Source: Branchiostoma floridae
Taxonomy: Eukaryota > Chordata > Leptocardii > Amphioxiformes > Branchiostomatidae
Direction: 5' to 3'
DNA: 64,000 bases
Assembly (NCBI RefSeq): GCF_000003815.2
Contig: NC_049979.1
Location: forward strand, 8,697,823-8,761,822
Shown here: piece by piece, positions 39,701-51,435 of the stretch
Layout of the letters: each line of letters starts with the position of its first letter
How positions within the stretch are numbered: the first letter of the stretch is position 1
Notes under the pieces: model-generated
Database searches by the model: none
What the model was told of the DNA's origin: nothing
The model's input: the letters and a program-made list of their open reading frames with translations, nothing else
Translations under genes and position numbers: made by a program

Positions 39701-42700
39701 GAAGTGTCCTGTTCATCCTCAAGCCCTGGGAAAGTAGAGTAGTCTTTCAAACAACATTCATGGAACAGCCGTTTAGGCTTAGACACATTCTTTATAATGC
39801 AATCAAAAGAGGGTTTAACTTATACTTCTGAGACAAAATGATGGACATCTGTGATAATAAAAAAAAGCATTTAGATTTCATATTCTTGGTGGTGTAATAA
39901 AGACACTTATGTCAATGGTGCTTTGTACTCCACAATTTGTAGATTTTAACTTTTAAGTTACATTTGTAGTACAAAATAATTTAAAAATTTGTAGTACAAA
40001 ATAATTTGTAGTACAAAATAATTTAAACATTTGTAGTACAAAATAATTTAAAAATTATTTTGTACTACAAATGTATTCCTGGACAGATTCATAACTTTGA
40101 AAAAAAGACACTTATCTTTATCAAAGACAGAAGGACAATGCCATCTACTCACATTAGCAATGTAGCATGCCCCTGCGTCTGTGATCATATTACTGTTGAG
40201 GTTGAGGGCACACAGACTCTGGTTCCGTGTCTTGGCTGTGGACAGCGCCTTTCCGATCAGCTCTGCACCCTTGTCCGTTATCTTACAGCTTCTCAGGGAC
40301 ATACTGACAATCCTGTAAAAAACATTTAGGCCAGATGTTGGTGAGATCCTTTAAATACAAATGATTAGTTACTTAATAAACTGAATGGATCTTGCAAATG
40401 GTCAGACGTTTCAGATGGCATTCACCACCTTTTGTCAGTGAGTCGCTTAGGTAGTGGCTGCAGGTCATCGAACCTTGCGCCATTCCCTCAGTCACTGACA
40501 AAGTAGGTGGATGCTACGTGAAACATCTGACCAGTAACAAAATCTATCCAGGTGCTTGAGTAGCTCTTGTTTGTGTAGGTTATTACCTTAATATCTCAAC
40601 TTTATTGACATGAATTGTAAACACATTACTGGTACCAAGTGTAAGTTATAACGCTAGTTCACCTTAATCTGTGGGGTAACCTAGATTCGTTGTTGTAAAA
40701 AAATGAGTATTTAGAGATTTCAGGTCAACGTCGTGGGTTTCAAATGTCAACATTTTCAAATATTGCAATGTGAAAGTACCTTCCATTGACTTAACGATAC
40801 CCTATTTTTATATACAACGGTTACCCTAGCATAAAGGAGAACTAACGTTTAAGTTCAAGTTATAAATTTTACAATAGAGTGTTTCTGCCCCTCCACCAAA
40901 AATAAAGCAAAGAAAGCACATCCTGGTTGTAGAAAGGATTTCTCCTATATCCTTGACTCTACCACATCATAATGATGAATTGTGCATTCTAGCATCTTTT
41001 AGCAACAGAACAGCTAATATGAAATAATCTAAAGTACATGAGTCAGCCCTTACATGCTGTCCTCTCCTATCAGTTGATGGAAACCTTCCCCTGGCACAGG
41101 GTTCCCATCCAGTTTGACAGTCCTGGGGAAAATCACAACAATTGTCAGTAACTGTTGGATTGGACATAATCAACAAGTTAACTGTGAAAAGAAGAGGATT
41201 TGCTAAAGCATATCGTTTTTCACAAATTTCATAAAGAATACCACTGTAAGTGAGACTGGCTGTGGAAATGGTTAAAACCGTGTTTCAAACTTCAAACAAA
41301 ACTGAGACGCTTCAGGTTTGTATCAACTAGTAATGCAAGCTGGTGTGTTATGCCAAAGGGCATTTATACCAGCCATATTGATACAGATAAAGATAATGCC
41401 TTACCTGAGATTGAGACACTGTGAGGCGACTGCTGCAAACTGAGCCAGCGTGTTGTCTGTCAAGCCAACATTCCAGAAGCTGTGGAAAGAAAGTAAGACA
41501 TGTCACAGTGTCATCAAGAGCATAAGACTTAATGAGAACAAAACTCAGTGTGTCCATAGTGATAGTCATAAGATACTGCTCTTGTCTGACCTTGCCAACA
41601 CTTCAGAATCAACCTCACTATTGTTTGTATGTTTGTATGTATGTATGTATGTATGTATGTATGTATGGTCAAACCAGATGTCTACATGTATGATTACAGG
41701 CCAATATACAGCAGACGTAACCAATCTCAAAAAACGTATAATATTATGTAGATTCTTTCACTTACTCGATTGTATGCAGTTTGTCCGCAGCAGGGAAACA
41801 CTGCTTGAAGATATCAATGTACTTCTGGTCCACTTTCCAACCTGGAACAGAAATTGATGACTTAAAAAAATTAATTCCTTTAAATGTGATCTAGCCTTGC
41901 CTAATTCCTCAAGTCAGTTAACAGTCAACATTAACAGTGAATATGTTTTCAAACAACATATCACTATTTTATCCAAACCAATCCTGATTGTGTAATGATA
42001 GAGTTCATCTCTCATAAGATGTTTAAGGCAATTGCTACACATAATATAAGCCCAAATAAGAAGCCCACCAAGTTCCCATTTACCTCTGATGTAGACCTCA
42101 GTCATGCTCTTCTTGTCCTCAGGTTTCTCCAGCTCCACCTGTACCTTTGGCTTAAAGTAGTCAAACTTGTCGCTGGTGGTGTAGGTGGTGGGAGGGGGCT
42201 CCTCCTGCTCCGAGGGCACCGGGGAGGTCGGCTCCTCCACTTTCTCCTGCAGAAAATCAGTAGTCAATAACACTGCCTTCTTTAACACAACACTTCTAAC
42301 AGGATGTTTATACCCTGTAATGTTATATAATCCTACCACAGAGCTGTATATCATAGATGTTTCGCTGGTTGTTGTGAACTGTAAAGACATGCTGCATGTG
42401 AGTTGAGACCATTCTGAGTTGAGATAATAAGTTTGTTTTCACAGCAGACATGGAGGAAAAGAGTGACTTTCCATGAAATATCTTGAAAGAGTTCATTGTC
42501 ACAAAGGTAACAGGATTGGTCTGTATGTGGCTGTTAACTTGGGGGCTAGGTTGAAAATGATAGTTCAAACACCTGTGTAGTTTAAACACCTGTGCGTTCA
42601 CCCAAAATCCCCTAGCCACAATTTGCTATAATGGCCCTTTTCTACCATCACCTTATAAGTAAAAAGACCCTTCATTTTAAAATACACCATATCAGTTTCA

Positions 42701-45700
42701 CCCAATCACCTTTAAAACACCATCACCTTCACCTGCTGCTTACAACACTGGCAGCTAAGCACCTTTCTAATGAATGATCTATGTTAAAGAACTATTGGAA
42801 ACACCTCTATAGAATAGCCTACATCAAGACTAATGTGATATACAGCTAGCCGGGTAGCTATCCATATCTAGCTACCTGGTCCCTATCCAAGTATTTGCAA
42901 CTGATTATTGGATCTGGACCAGGTAGCTAAATGTAAATATGGACGGATACCAGGCTAACACAGAGCAACTACAGCCATTGCAGTTCTCAGTATGTTCCCA
43001 TGACTACCAGTTAGGATACCTTGCCACCGCTACTGCCACCTACACCGAGCTGTTACAGGGAGGACTGTGCTATTAGTAGTGACAACCACACACTTACCAT
43101 ACGTGTACTACGAGCACTTTTACAACTCTCTCTTTGGGACATGGGGGTGGCAGACTTGTTTAGGGGGAGAATGCAACATTCAGACGTTAGTATCATCATT
43201 CAAAGTCTCCAATAACCAGGAATATTACAACAATGCTACTCTGCTGATTTAGTACGATAATCACTTTTATCCGTTGCCTCTACAGGTAGCTTTTTTTATA
43301 GAAAAGTTTAGCACATTTGCATGGAAAACAGAAATGCTGGTTCTAATCTAAGAAATTAATAAATACAGGTTTCAAAGCTACAGCAAATATTCTAACACAT
43401 AAACGACAGGCTGTACTGTTCACTATTTGTATCACCAGTATGCCCTTTGGTGTAACACACCAACTTTACTGGCACGCATCACGGCAGCAGCTGGTTACTT
43501 TATACTGAATGACCATCCACAGCTAACCTATGGAAATCTAGCTGCAAGCCTTTAAGTGTAACTACTACTAACTAACTGTGACCTTCATGTACCTTAGGGT
43601 CAGGAGGAGGAGGTGGCCCCGGCCTATGGGGCCTTGGCACCACCTTGGGGATCTCCATCAGCCCCGCCCGGTTACACAGTTCTGTATAGTCTGCCTCAAA
43701 ATCACCTGTGCAACTGTAGGGCTCTGTAACACAAAAAAATAAGATATAAATCTCTCAATACTGCACAGATTATTTCAAAAGAGAGTTGAACTAAGCATCT
43801 ATTATTAAGGACCAACTGAACTGACCATGGCGCAAAACTCCATTGTCTCACGAGACTGAAGGATACCAACAACAAAAATTTCCAACAGAAATTAATTTGC
43901 AGAGGGAGAATTCATAAATCTAATGTCCTTGATTTGTGCTATCAGTCACTTTAGAAAGCCACAAGAAAAGTTTTTATCATGAGGTACAAAATATTTAGTG
44001 CCAGTCCTAATGTTTGTACTATCAAAAAAGAAGCAAAGTTATAAGTGTTGAAGCTGCTCATACAACAGGTTGCAAATGATCACAGGATCGTAAGAACACC
44101 CTGACTGTCATGCGGATGACATACCAGGAGATTTATTACCGTCCACATCTGAAGTGTCATGAGAGGTCGCAGAGGTCGCACTGCGGTCCCCCTTCATCAC
44201 TCGCTCCAGCTTCTTCCCCATCTTCACTTTCTTAGCCGCACTGCAGGAAACACAAATGTTTTGTTAAGCTTAAACTTGTTGAAGGCCTGTTGAGCCGTCT
44301 TTGACAGAGGGTACATACAAGTACCAGCCTATCATAACACAAGAAAATCTCCTAGTATTGGGGCACTTCATGTCAGACAATAGAGTAGCATTAGCAAGTA
44401 TGTTTTATGTAGAGGATCCAATTGTGAAGAAACGATTGGTTCGTCAGTTGTAAGAACATGCATCAATTTTTAGGGAGCATACAGATGCAGAGTCTTTTAA
44501 CGTATTATATTTTGCTAAGGTGTTATGTGGCCAGTCTCGTTTCCCCTTGTTTTTGAGCTCTTATCATACATCATGTAATTAGTATTATTAATCAGCACCA
44601 ACACCCCCCACCCCCACAAGCATGTAAATATCCTATTTGTTGCATCAAGCCAAGGAGGCAATGGTTGTAACACTTATACCCTCTCTGATACTTTCAAACC
44701 CTTAACCTCTTCTTTCCTGTACAGTACTAGAGTCTCCTTTGTCCCACAGTAGTACATGCCTACCTACAGGCGCACACCACCAGAACAGCAGCACGTTGAG
44801 ACTTGACATCAAACAAAACAAGTGACCTGTAAACATACTTGGACTACCAACTAAATCAGCATTTTGGTCCCAAAAATCATCGTATAACGTAACATCTAGA
44901 GTACAGTAGCTACTGCTAACTGTACAGTGACATGCTTACCGTGCTGGTGAGTGAGCAAATTGTCTGTCTTTGTCCCCAAATCAGGTCAAGTTTGCCAAAG
45001 GTCGATGTTTTTGACAAACGTGAACAGAAAAGATTTATTTACAGAAGAAGCCGCACAACACCCACTTTGACACTGCTAGATTCCTACGCTAAAAAATAGT
45101 CCTCCTGAAAAACACCCTATAGCTTTGACACAAAAGACGAAAAAGTGCTATACTATGTACTGATTGAGAATCAAAAACACCGTGTAATGGGAAAAGTTAA
45201 TTTAATTTGCAAGTTTTGCCATTTCCGTGTGCAAAAATACCTAGAGACATCGCAAAATATATCAATGCGCTGAATGTTGTCTCTAGCAACTAAATCTGCG
45301 CACTGGGTTCTGCGCACAGGTGAGCGGGAGCCTCGTTCTGGTGCAAAACTTTGGTACAGGTAAACAAATTTCAGGAAAGGTGTGCATGCATTTTAGCGTA
45401 TTGACGCACTGTGTCTCAAGGCATGAAAATATCAACAACGATACTTCGAATTCTATAAAACACTTCGTAAGGTTACTAGTACTTGATTTGTATGATGAAA
45501 CGTCATATAACGTTATACTTGTAATTTGCAATTTATGAGAAAAAAAACTGTACTCTTGATAATAAACCATGAACGTGCATGAATGTTTGGATTATTCTGA
45601 TAACGAAGAATTGCACATTCATACCCTATCGGGCTATTACAGGCATATAGATACAAAGGGTACGTAGTAATACAGTAAACATGTTTTTTAAAGACTATTC

Positions 45701-48700
45701 TAAAACATGGATTCTAAAACTAGTCTAATACATTTGTTTGGCTTCTTCTCGTTTTTAGTAAATGTTGAATATGTAGCTTGAGATATGTTTGTATAATGTC
45801 GTTTGGTCAAAACTCATAAGAACGTTACATGTAATTTGCAATTTATGAAAAAAACTGCTAAGTACTCTTGATAATAAACCATGAATGTGCATAAATGTTT
45901 GGATTATTCTTCTAACGAAGAATAATTGTCTTATAATTACGCAATGCCAGTGAATATAATGATTAAGAATCCTTACAACATGATTGGTGCGAGTTCACTC
46001 AGATTGTGGCACGCTATAAAATCAAACAGAAGGAAAACGACAATATCATGTCGTTGGTTTGGATAGGCCGCGGTGTAAAAAATAAAAGAATCAATCATTT
46101 TAAGAGCAATATTCTTTATCTAACTGATGAGAACAACGACACGATGTTGTTTGTGTTGCACCATTGTTACACACTTGTCCCCTTGGACAACCTTTGTTAA
46201 GATATCAGATAACCTTTGTTTAGATATTCAAATTTGTAAGATTACTATAATTAATCTCCTATAGAGTTGATGACTACCAGTCCAACAACTGCTCAACGTC
46301 CAGACGGTAAATTTATTACAACAGACAATTTTGTTTCACGTGTTTTGATTAAACAGCAACATCAACGTAACGCAGTTGTACCTACTGCTGGACTTGTACA
46401 GCCATTTGGTGATAAATCTCTAAGCAGATGTTTGGTGGCAAATCGTTATACATTCTATGCGCAAACGCGGTATTCAAAATGACATTCTGTTGGAAGATGT
46501 GCTTCGAGATTTATACGTTTAGCCAAGTCCAGAGTGTCGAAAACTGCCTTTGTTTTCTGTATGTGTTAAGGTGGCATGTTAAACTTATGGTGACCTTCGA
46601 ACAAATGATTTACGACATATATCTACAAGTATCAATATTGACTAATATTGACGCACAAATCACGACCAATGTGTTGCATACCTCCCCTTAACTTTTGATC
46701 GATTCAAAAGGTCAAAGAAAAGGTTGGAATGTAATAAACTAGACGAAATCAAACCAAACTGAATACAAGAGTTGCGTGACCAAATGTCAGTCTTCAAAAC
46801 ATGACTAAGGGCTCTATCAGTGAACGATACACGACAAGCGTAGTTGTAGTACCGTATTAACTCCTCACTTCGAGAAAGAGAAGAACGTTGATCGGGGGAC
46901 AAATTTCGTTTGATCGGGAAATCCATTCATCGAATACTCTCACCTCTTAAACAGCTCCTTCCCCGACAACCGTGATTCCGGACGGTCGGTCATTGTGTCC
47001 GTACTGACTGGCCCACCGTGCGGTTTTCAAAACTCTATCCTCAACTTTTTCAGTTGTTTGCCATGCAAGACTGAATCCGAATGGCGCACCACTAGGTCTC
47101 CGTAAACAGAAGGCACTTGTAACAATGAGCGTCACGGCTAATAGCCCATAACAGTCACAACGATATACGGATCAAAATGCCGTGAATTCCGACTCGTCAC
47201 CTGTATTCACCCCGCCTATACAGCCGCCGTGACGCCCCCTACCGAGGGGTAAAGATCGACAGGGCCGTCATGACCCTGGTTTCACCAAAACAAACAGCTG
47301 CCTTTATTCTCGAGGTTTACAGAAAGTCGTAAGGTAGGTTCAGGTTACGAATTTATAGTAGGCGAGTCGGAAAGTGCAATTGTGCAGTTGTTTTGGGGAA
47401 AGGCCAGGACTAAACAAGGCCGTCAAGTCGGTTACAGGTGCCCTTTTGTCCATTGCTTAGAACTCCGCACTGCAAACGGGAATGGACACGACATCAAGGC
47501 TTTACGTATATCGAACGTTTATTGACGGATCCGGAGTTAAAGGGCTTATGCCCAAGGCCGTCTACCAATGGAAAACAGGTGATTATAACTATAGTTAACT
47601 CGACACTTCCGTCATCGTGGAGAAAGTAAATTTGCTTGGGACTTTAAGGTAGCCTTGTCTCCTTGACGACAGCCATAATTTCGACAGCAAATGACCGAGA
47701 AAATTAACTACTAACATGGCAAATAGGGACTCACATATCCGTCCCTATTGTTGACTTTCAAAATAAACCCCGAAAGCTATACTTACACAAGAGACTGTAA
47801 TTCGCATAAATTGCTAAAGGCTCAACTAACTTTTGGTCTGAGAATCTGCAGTCCTCCATGGCCAAATGCACGGATTATGCGTTCCCACAATCTCAAGTCG
47901 CGGTATTATCTCATTACAAACTGCACAAGGTACGGCTCTGTTTGTGCACAGTTCTCTGCTTAGGTAAGTCTGGACATGGTTTATTTGACCAGAGCTGATC
48001 ATTAGGCTATAATCTAATCAGGATGGGGGTATACACCCCCGTCTCTACGCAACCAAAGTAATTTCCTGACAGTTTGATAAGGGGCATAAATTTTCTGAGC
48101 TCTTCTACTGGGCTTCGCGTTGTCAGTGACCACCGCGTAGTCAATGGTATCCGTTTTATGATAGTTAATAGAGTAATAAATAGTGGAACTTATACCAGGC
48201 TGTTGCGAATGGCCAAGAAACTAGGCTAGCGTACAAGACATCGAGAGGTCACGGGAGTCGCTTCCTGGCACTCCTGGCCAGACGCTGTGTCATCGGGAGA
48301 GGCACTTCACATGACTTTCCTCACTCAAACCAGGTGTAGAAATAGGCAGCTGGCTTCAGTTGGGAAGGTAAACGGCAGAAAACAACCCGTGGGCCCTCCG
48401 GTTGCCTCGAAATAGTTACTTTTTTTCTATCATATAAGTCGCAGCCACCAATTCTTTTTCAACTTAAAGCCTCCACCGTTACTGACACTTCTACAACCCC
48501 ATGTTCTAAACATTCCGGTCAGTCCTCCTGAAGACTGGAAATCTGGTAGAAAAGTAGACGAACCGCAATAATTTTTGTTTTGAAAAAGCTTACCTTCTCT
48601 AAAACAATTAAAAATGTTATTCATCAACGATTATTGTTTTCTGATCTGCCAAGTTATCCCAGTTCGAAAATTGATTTAGTAACCCGCTGCCTGTTCGCCC

Positions 48701-49796
48701 TCAAAGGCTATGGAAAGTTTACCTTCGCTGAGTCCTACCAAGGAGGTTGAAAAAGAAGCCTCCTTGGTTCTACTATAGTTGGGTACATGTACCTGAAAAC
48801 TGCTATGTACAGTATATCGCAAGGTGGCGCCTTTCGATGATACTACTAGTAACTTATCGTCAGGACCAGGTGTGGTCATCTCGATGGCAGACATCCACAC
48901 CAGACACAGCAAAATAAGAGCTGCACCATCAACAATCTACCTAGTTTCAAGCAACTCTCTAAAAAGAACCGATGTCCGAAACTCATGACATAATACTGGG
49001 GGTCATACGAAAGCAGATGACATAACGTTCAACTTTACTGTTCTATCCCTCAATATGGCGGCAGACAAACGATTCATTTTATCATCAGGCACAACACCGA
49101 ACTGGTCACAGGGTATTTTTTGTGTTCAATCTGGGGATTATTTTGATACGATAGCCTCTTCATTTGGGTGGAACAAAAAATGTAAAAGAATGCCGCAGGG
49201 CAAGAAATCAGGTAGTATGCACATTTTTGTTGCCTCAGTGGAAAAACAGTCCTTCACAATAGCCACAACAACACAAACAGCGAGGATACAAACCTTCCCG
49301 ATTTGGGAGAAAGCAATTTCTTGAGAATCATGTTGCCGAGTCGCGACCGCGGCCGGGCCACAAGTACTGGCCTGGACTTGGTGGCCGAGGCTCGTCCCTC
49401 CGTCACTGTGGGCGAGTCCTTCCCGCCGCTGTCGGGTGGCGTGGCTCTGGTGTCACCTGCAACACTCCCAGGCTCATCTTCAGTCCCCGCTAGTCTCATT
49501 TTAAATTTACTGGGGCCTGTGGGTGGTGTAGGCTTCCGTACACATTCGGCTGATTTTACAGATGAGTTGGGCGTTTCTTCATTCACACCGTCAGGAGTCT
49601 TCGTGCCCACTTCGACATGTTTAGTCGAAGGCTCCTCGTCTTTATCTGGGGTCTTTTTCTTCCCTGATGTAGTACCGGCATCACCATGAGTGTCTTCTTC
49701 TGTTGCAACTTTCTCCACAGAAGGTGCGGTCTGGTCACTGTTAACGTTCTCAGACGCCTCCTCGCCTTCTTCGTCGTCCGCATCTTCCTCTGCCAT
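33785..49796 (-). CDS. LRRC71: Leucine-rich repeat protein, LRRC71 homologue
   Basis: Minus-strand exons, all in phase: 49294-49796, 44125-44240, 43593-43723, 42084-42246, 41766-41841, 41405-41479, 41054-41122, 40153-40312, 39642-39725, 39338-39427, 38661-38771, 38390-38444, optional 37128-37151, 36025-36110, 35387-35495, 34334-34452 and 33785-33916. The product is about 692-700 residues. The long first exon is acidic and low-complexity. RNase-inhibitor-type leucine-rich repeats follow (HTIDFWNVGLTD, VSMSLRSCKITDKGAELIG, LCALNLNSNMITDAG, LLVLSIANNAIGDEA). Then come a Lys/Ser-rich linker, one late repeat (LINLNISRNRIGEAGL) and a conserved-looking tail (KNSFPLNHESYLKMQELM). LRRC71 is expressed in ciliated and sperm cells of vertebrates; a ciliary scaffold role here is inference. 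Other candidate first exons and a splice-donor repeat are listed separately. Confidence 0.85.
34499..35055. repeat. Minisatellite, TTTGGATGGTGTTCAGCACC unit
   Basis: Roughly a dozen copies of a unit of about 45 bp with core GGATGGTGTTCAGCACCAAG followed by GACAGATCTGTTC. Some copies are arranged in a higher-order pair. It lies in the intron between LRRC71 exons 35387-35495 and 34334-34452. Open frames through it are artefacts of the repeat. Confidence 0.9.
35835..36062. repeat. 41-bp tandem repeat carrying an LRRC71 splice donor
   Basis: Five and a half copies of a 41-bp unit are present. On the minus strand each contains the exon-end peptide segment GGCCAGGGTGCAGG...GAAGCTGAG followed by donor GTAAGA. 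Donor positions (last exon base) are 36025, 35984, 35943, 35902 and 35861, exactly 41 bp apart. The copy at 36025 is the one used by the in-phase gene model. Confidence 0.9.
37128..37151 (-). other. Possible 24-nt LRRC71 microexon
   Basis: It is bounded by CCATAG and GTTAAT and encodes (E)PQRGASK plus split codons. Its 24-nt length keeps phase, so the flanking exons join with or without it. The donor is weak, so this is tentative. Confidence 0.35.
38846..38945. repeat. Short minisatellite copy, TTCAGCACCAAGG unit
   Basis: Three degenerate units with cores GTTCAGCACCAAGGCCAG and TTCAGCACCAAGGACAG lie in an LRRC71 intron. They belong to the same family as the arrays at 32.6 and 34.5 kb. Confidence 0.7.
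40027..40074. repeat. 48-bp palindrome
   Basis: The arms ACATTTGTAGTACAAAATAA and their complement are 23 bp with a 2-bp centre. It is preceded from about 39965 by several direct copies of GTAGTACAAAATAATTT. It lies 79 bp beyond the donor of the LRRC71 exon 40153-40312. Confidence 0.85.
40399..40533. mobile_element. Hairpin MITE, TGGTCAGA-ended
   Basis: Terminal inverted repeats of about 43 bp with modest mismatches begin TGGTCAGACGTTTCA and end TGAAACATCTGACCA, with TTGTCAGTGA/TCACTGACAA inside. It is non-coding and lies in an LRRC71 intron. Confidence 0.75.
41635..41667. repeat. (GTAT)n microsatellite
   Basis: About eight tandem GTAT units lie in an LRRC71 intron. Confidence 0.9.
42844..42958. 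mobile_element. MITE, AGCCTGG-ended family
   Basis: The left end TAGCCGGGTAGCTATCC and right end GGATACCAGGCTA are inverted repeats, with inner arms TAGCTACCTGGTCC and GGACCAGGTAGCTA. It lies in an LRRC71 intron. Confidence 0.7.
45510..45922. repeat. 101-bp direct repeats flanking a LINE fragment
   Basis: 45510-45610 and 45822-45922 are near-identical direct repeats (both contain GTAATTTGCAATTTATGA and GTTTGGATTATTCT). They flank 211 bp that match the 3' end of the LINE at 8888. The arrangement looks like an unusually long target-site duplication or a local duplication. Confidence 0.7.
45611..45821 (-). mobile_element. LINE 3'-end fragment
   Basis: In plus orientation it shares CACATTCATACCC, GGCTTCTTCTCGTTT and GAGATATG-like segments, in the same order, with the 3' region of the element at 8888-9100. 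It lacks coding sequence beyond the extreme C-terminus. Confidence 0.6.
45950..46560 (+). pseudogene. AT-rich protein-like segment, possibly degraded element
   Basis: Short overlapping frames look protein-like but are interrupted. One ends SNILYLTDENNDTMLFVLHH (stop at about 46200). One at 46267-46482 reads RPDGKFITTDNFVSRVLIKQ and onward. One in another frame (stop at about 46540) ends GIQNDILLEDVLRDLYV. Codon use is AT-rich, unlike the host exons nearby. I cannot name a family; a decayed mobile element is the simplest guess. Confidence 0.25.
46944..46993 (-). other. Candidate alternative first exon of LRRC71 (b)
   Basis: ACAATGACC opens MTDRPESRLSGKELFK and ends in AG before donor GTGAGA, phase 2. 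This fits the acceptor at 44240, which needs phase 2. The region is CpG-rich. Confidence 0.5.
47000..49293. other. LRRC71 first intron, no feature seen
   Basis: This lies between candidate first exons a and b. I see no coding exon. GATACCAGGCT-like motifs near 48190 may be a MITE end. Confidence 0.4.
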
Positions 49797-51400
49797 TCTC
49801 TGAAGAAGTCTCCACATGATGTCTACTCGTACTTTTACCCTCTTGCTTCTCAAAAAGTCCCCACTTGCCCCGAACCTATGATGTGTCCGCTCTAAACACT
49901 ACCCTGACTCGCCTAGCAACCGCTGCGAGGCGGCGTTACGTGCGCTGTCATACACATGTCATGGTACAACCATACAGGCTAGATGAAATATTATGTGCAC
50001 AACTTAGTGGGGTAATCAAGTGCGTATCATTGACTCGACGCACGATAACGCACGTCCAGGCCAAGATGTTCTCGAACTATCATAGTCATACATTATTTCA
50101 TTTTACTCGATTTCGTAATTGCTACTGGAAATGGAAAAATAGTAAGGGGTAACTACTGAATGCCCAGTTTACCCAGTTCGTTATGAATGAAGAAGGATGG
50201 ATATATCTTTTATGAAGGATGATAATGCAATGTACCAAATAATAATCTGTGTATACAGGACATTGGTTCTGGCCTAATTGTAACCCCCAGGATGTACTGC
50301 TCTATTCATACATTGTATACGCTATAACGCACTGATGACACGCAAGAGGGCCATTTTGAAAACCTCCTAATACCACTGACCTTTCGTCCAAACAACACAA
50401 CAGACACGCGAGTCCTATTGTATATTCATGCATCAATGGGTAAAATAAGATAAACATGCGCTCAGGAGCTAAAAATGCTGAGGAAGATCGAGTTTGTGCG
50501 AAGTTTTGTCTGTGCGTGTGAAAAGGAAATTCTGAGTGACCGCCTGAGTATTACGGTTGTTGTAAAGGCTAACGAGAGGGCAACAATGGAATGAACCGGT
50601 GAGAAATCAACACCATGTAGTTATGTTTTAACGTTAACACTACAGCCGGAAGTCTCAGATAACGACATAATCCCTTAGACGATACAGACTCTGACATTGG
50701 CCATTGAACACTCCGAATACTTCACCCTTGACTTCAACTTCGCTTTGACAACAAATCGAAATCTCTCTTTCTTTCTAATATAGCTGTAAATCATTCATAG
50801 CCACGATTCACTGCTGAAGTGAAAGAACTAAGTAGCTAGGAAAGATATAAATCATTACACCTGTCACATTGTTGCACATATACATAGTGGTACTTGTGTG
50901 CTACTGGAACTGAAATACTCGTACTTGCACGGGAAAAACGCAGGTGTACGGTAGCGTTGCATTGCCTCGAGGCAAATAATGTATACTATGAATGGAAATT
51001 GTTAAATGTATGATGCATCGATATGCACGAAACTTTTGAAAAAGGCAATTTGTCGTATATGAATTGGACAAATGGGCATCTCGGAACTAATGCTTCAATC
51101 ACCATTTTGGATAGAAAAGATCTCAGGGACAACTTGAACTAAAGTTTGTTGAACAAGGACCACTAGCAAAACACGAAATGAACCAGACAAAAAGATCAGT
51201 GATGGCAAGTTACGAGTACGAAAAGGTATATTCTATTCACTATTTTGTAATAAGGAGATCTTCGACTTTTAGCAGCATACAGCACACACGTGGACCGCCA
51301 GTTCGCTTCAAAGCTACGGGAAACGAGACAACTCAACTGAAAGTAAGAAACTCTTGAACACAAAATGTGGCGAGCGAAAACCGCACGTATAGAAACTTAC

Positions 51401-51435
51401 CTGCGGAATGCGTCCAACCCGCTCCTACCTTCCAT
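51401..51435 (-). other. Candidate short first exon (c)
   Basis: AACATGGAA opens MEGRSGLDAF and ends CGCAG before donor GTAAGT, phase 2, compatible with the LRRC71 acceptor at 44240. It has strong start and donor signals but is very short. Confidence 0.35.

Noticed and set aside
49303-49689. 128-residue plus-strand frame opposite LRRC71 exon 1
   Set aside because: It is a shadow of the acidic minus-strand exon, which has in-phase splicing to the rest of LRRC71.
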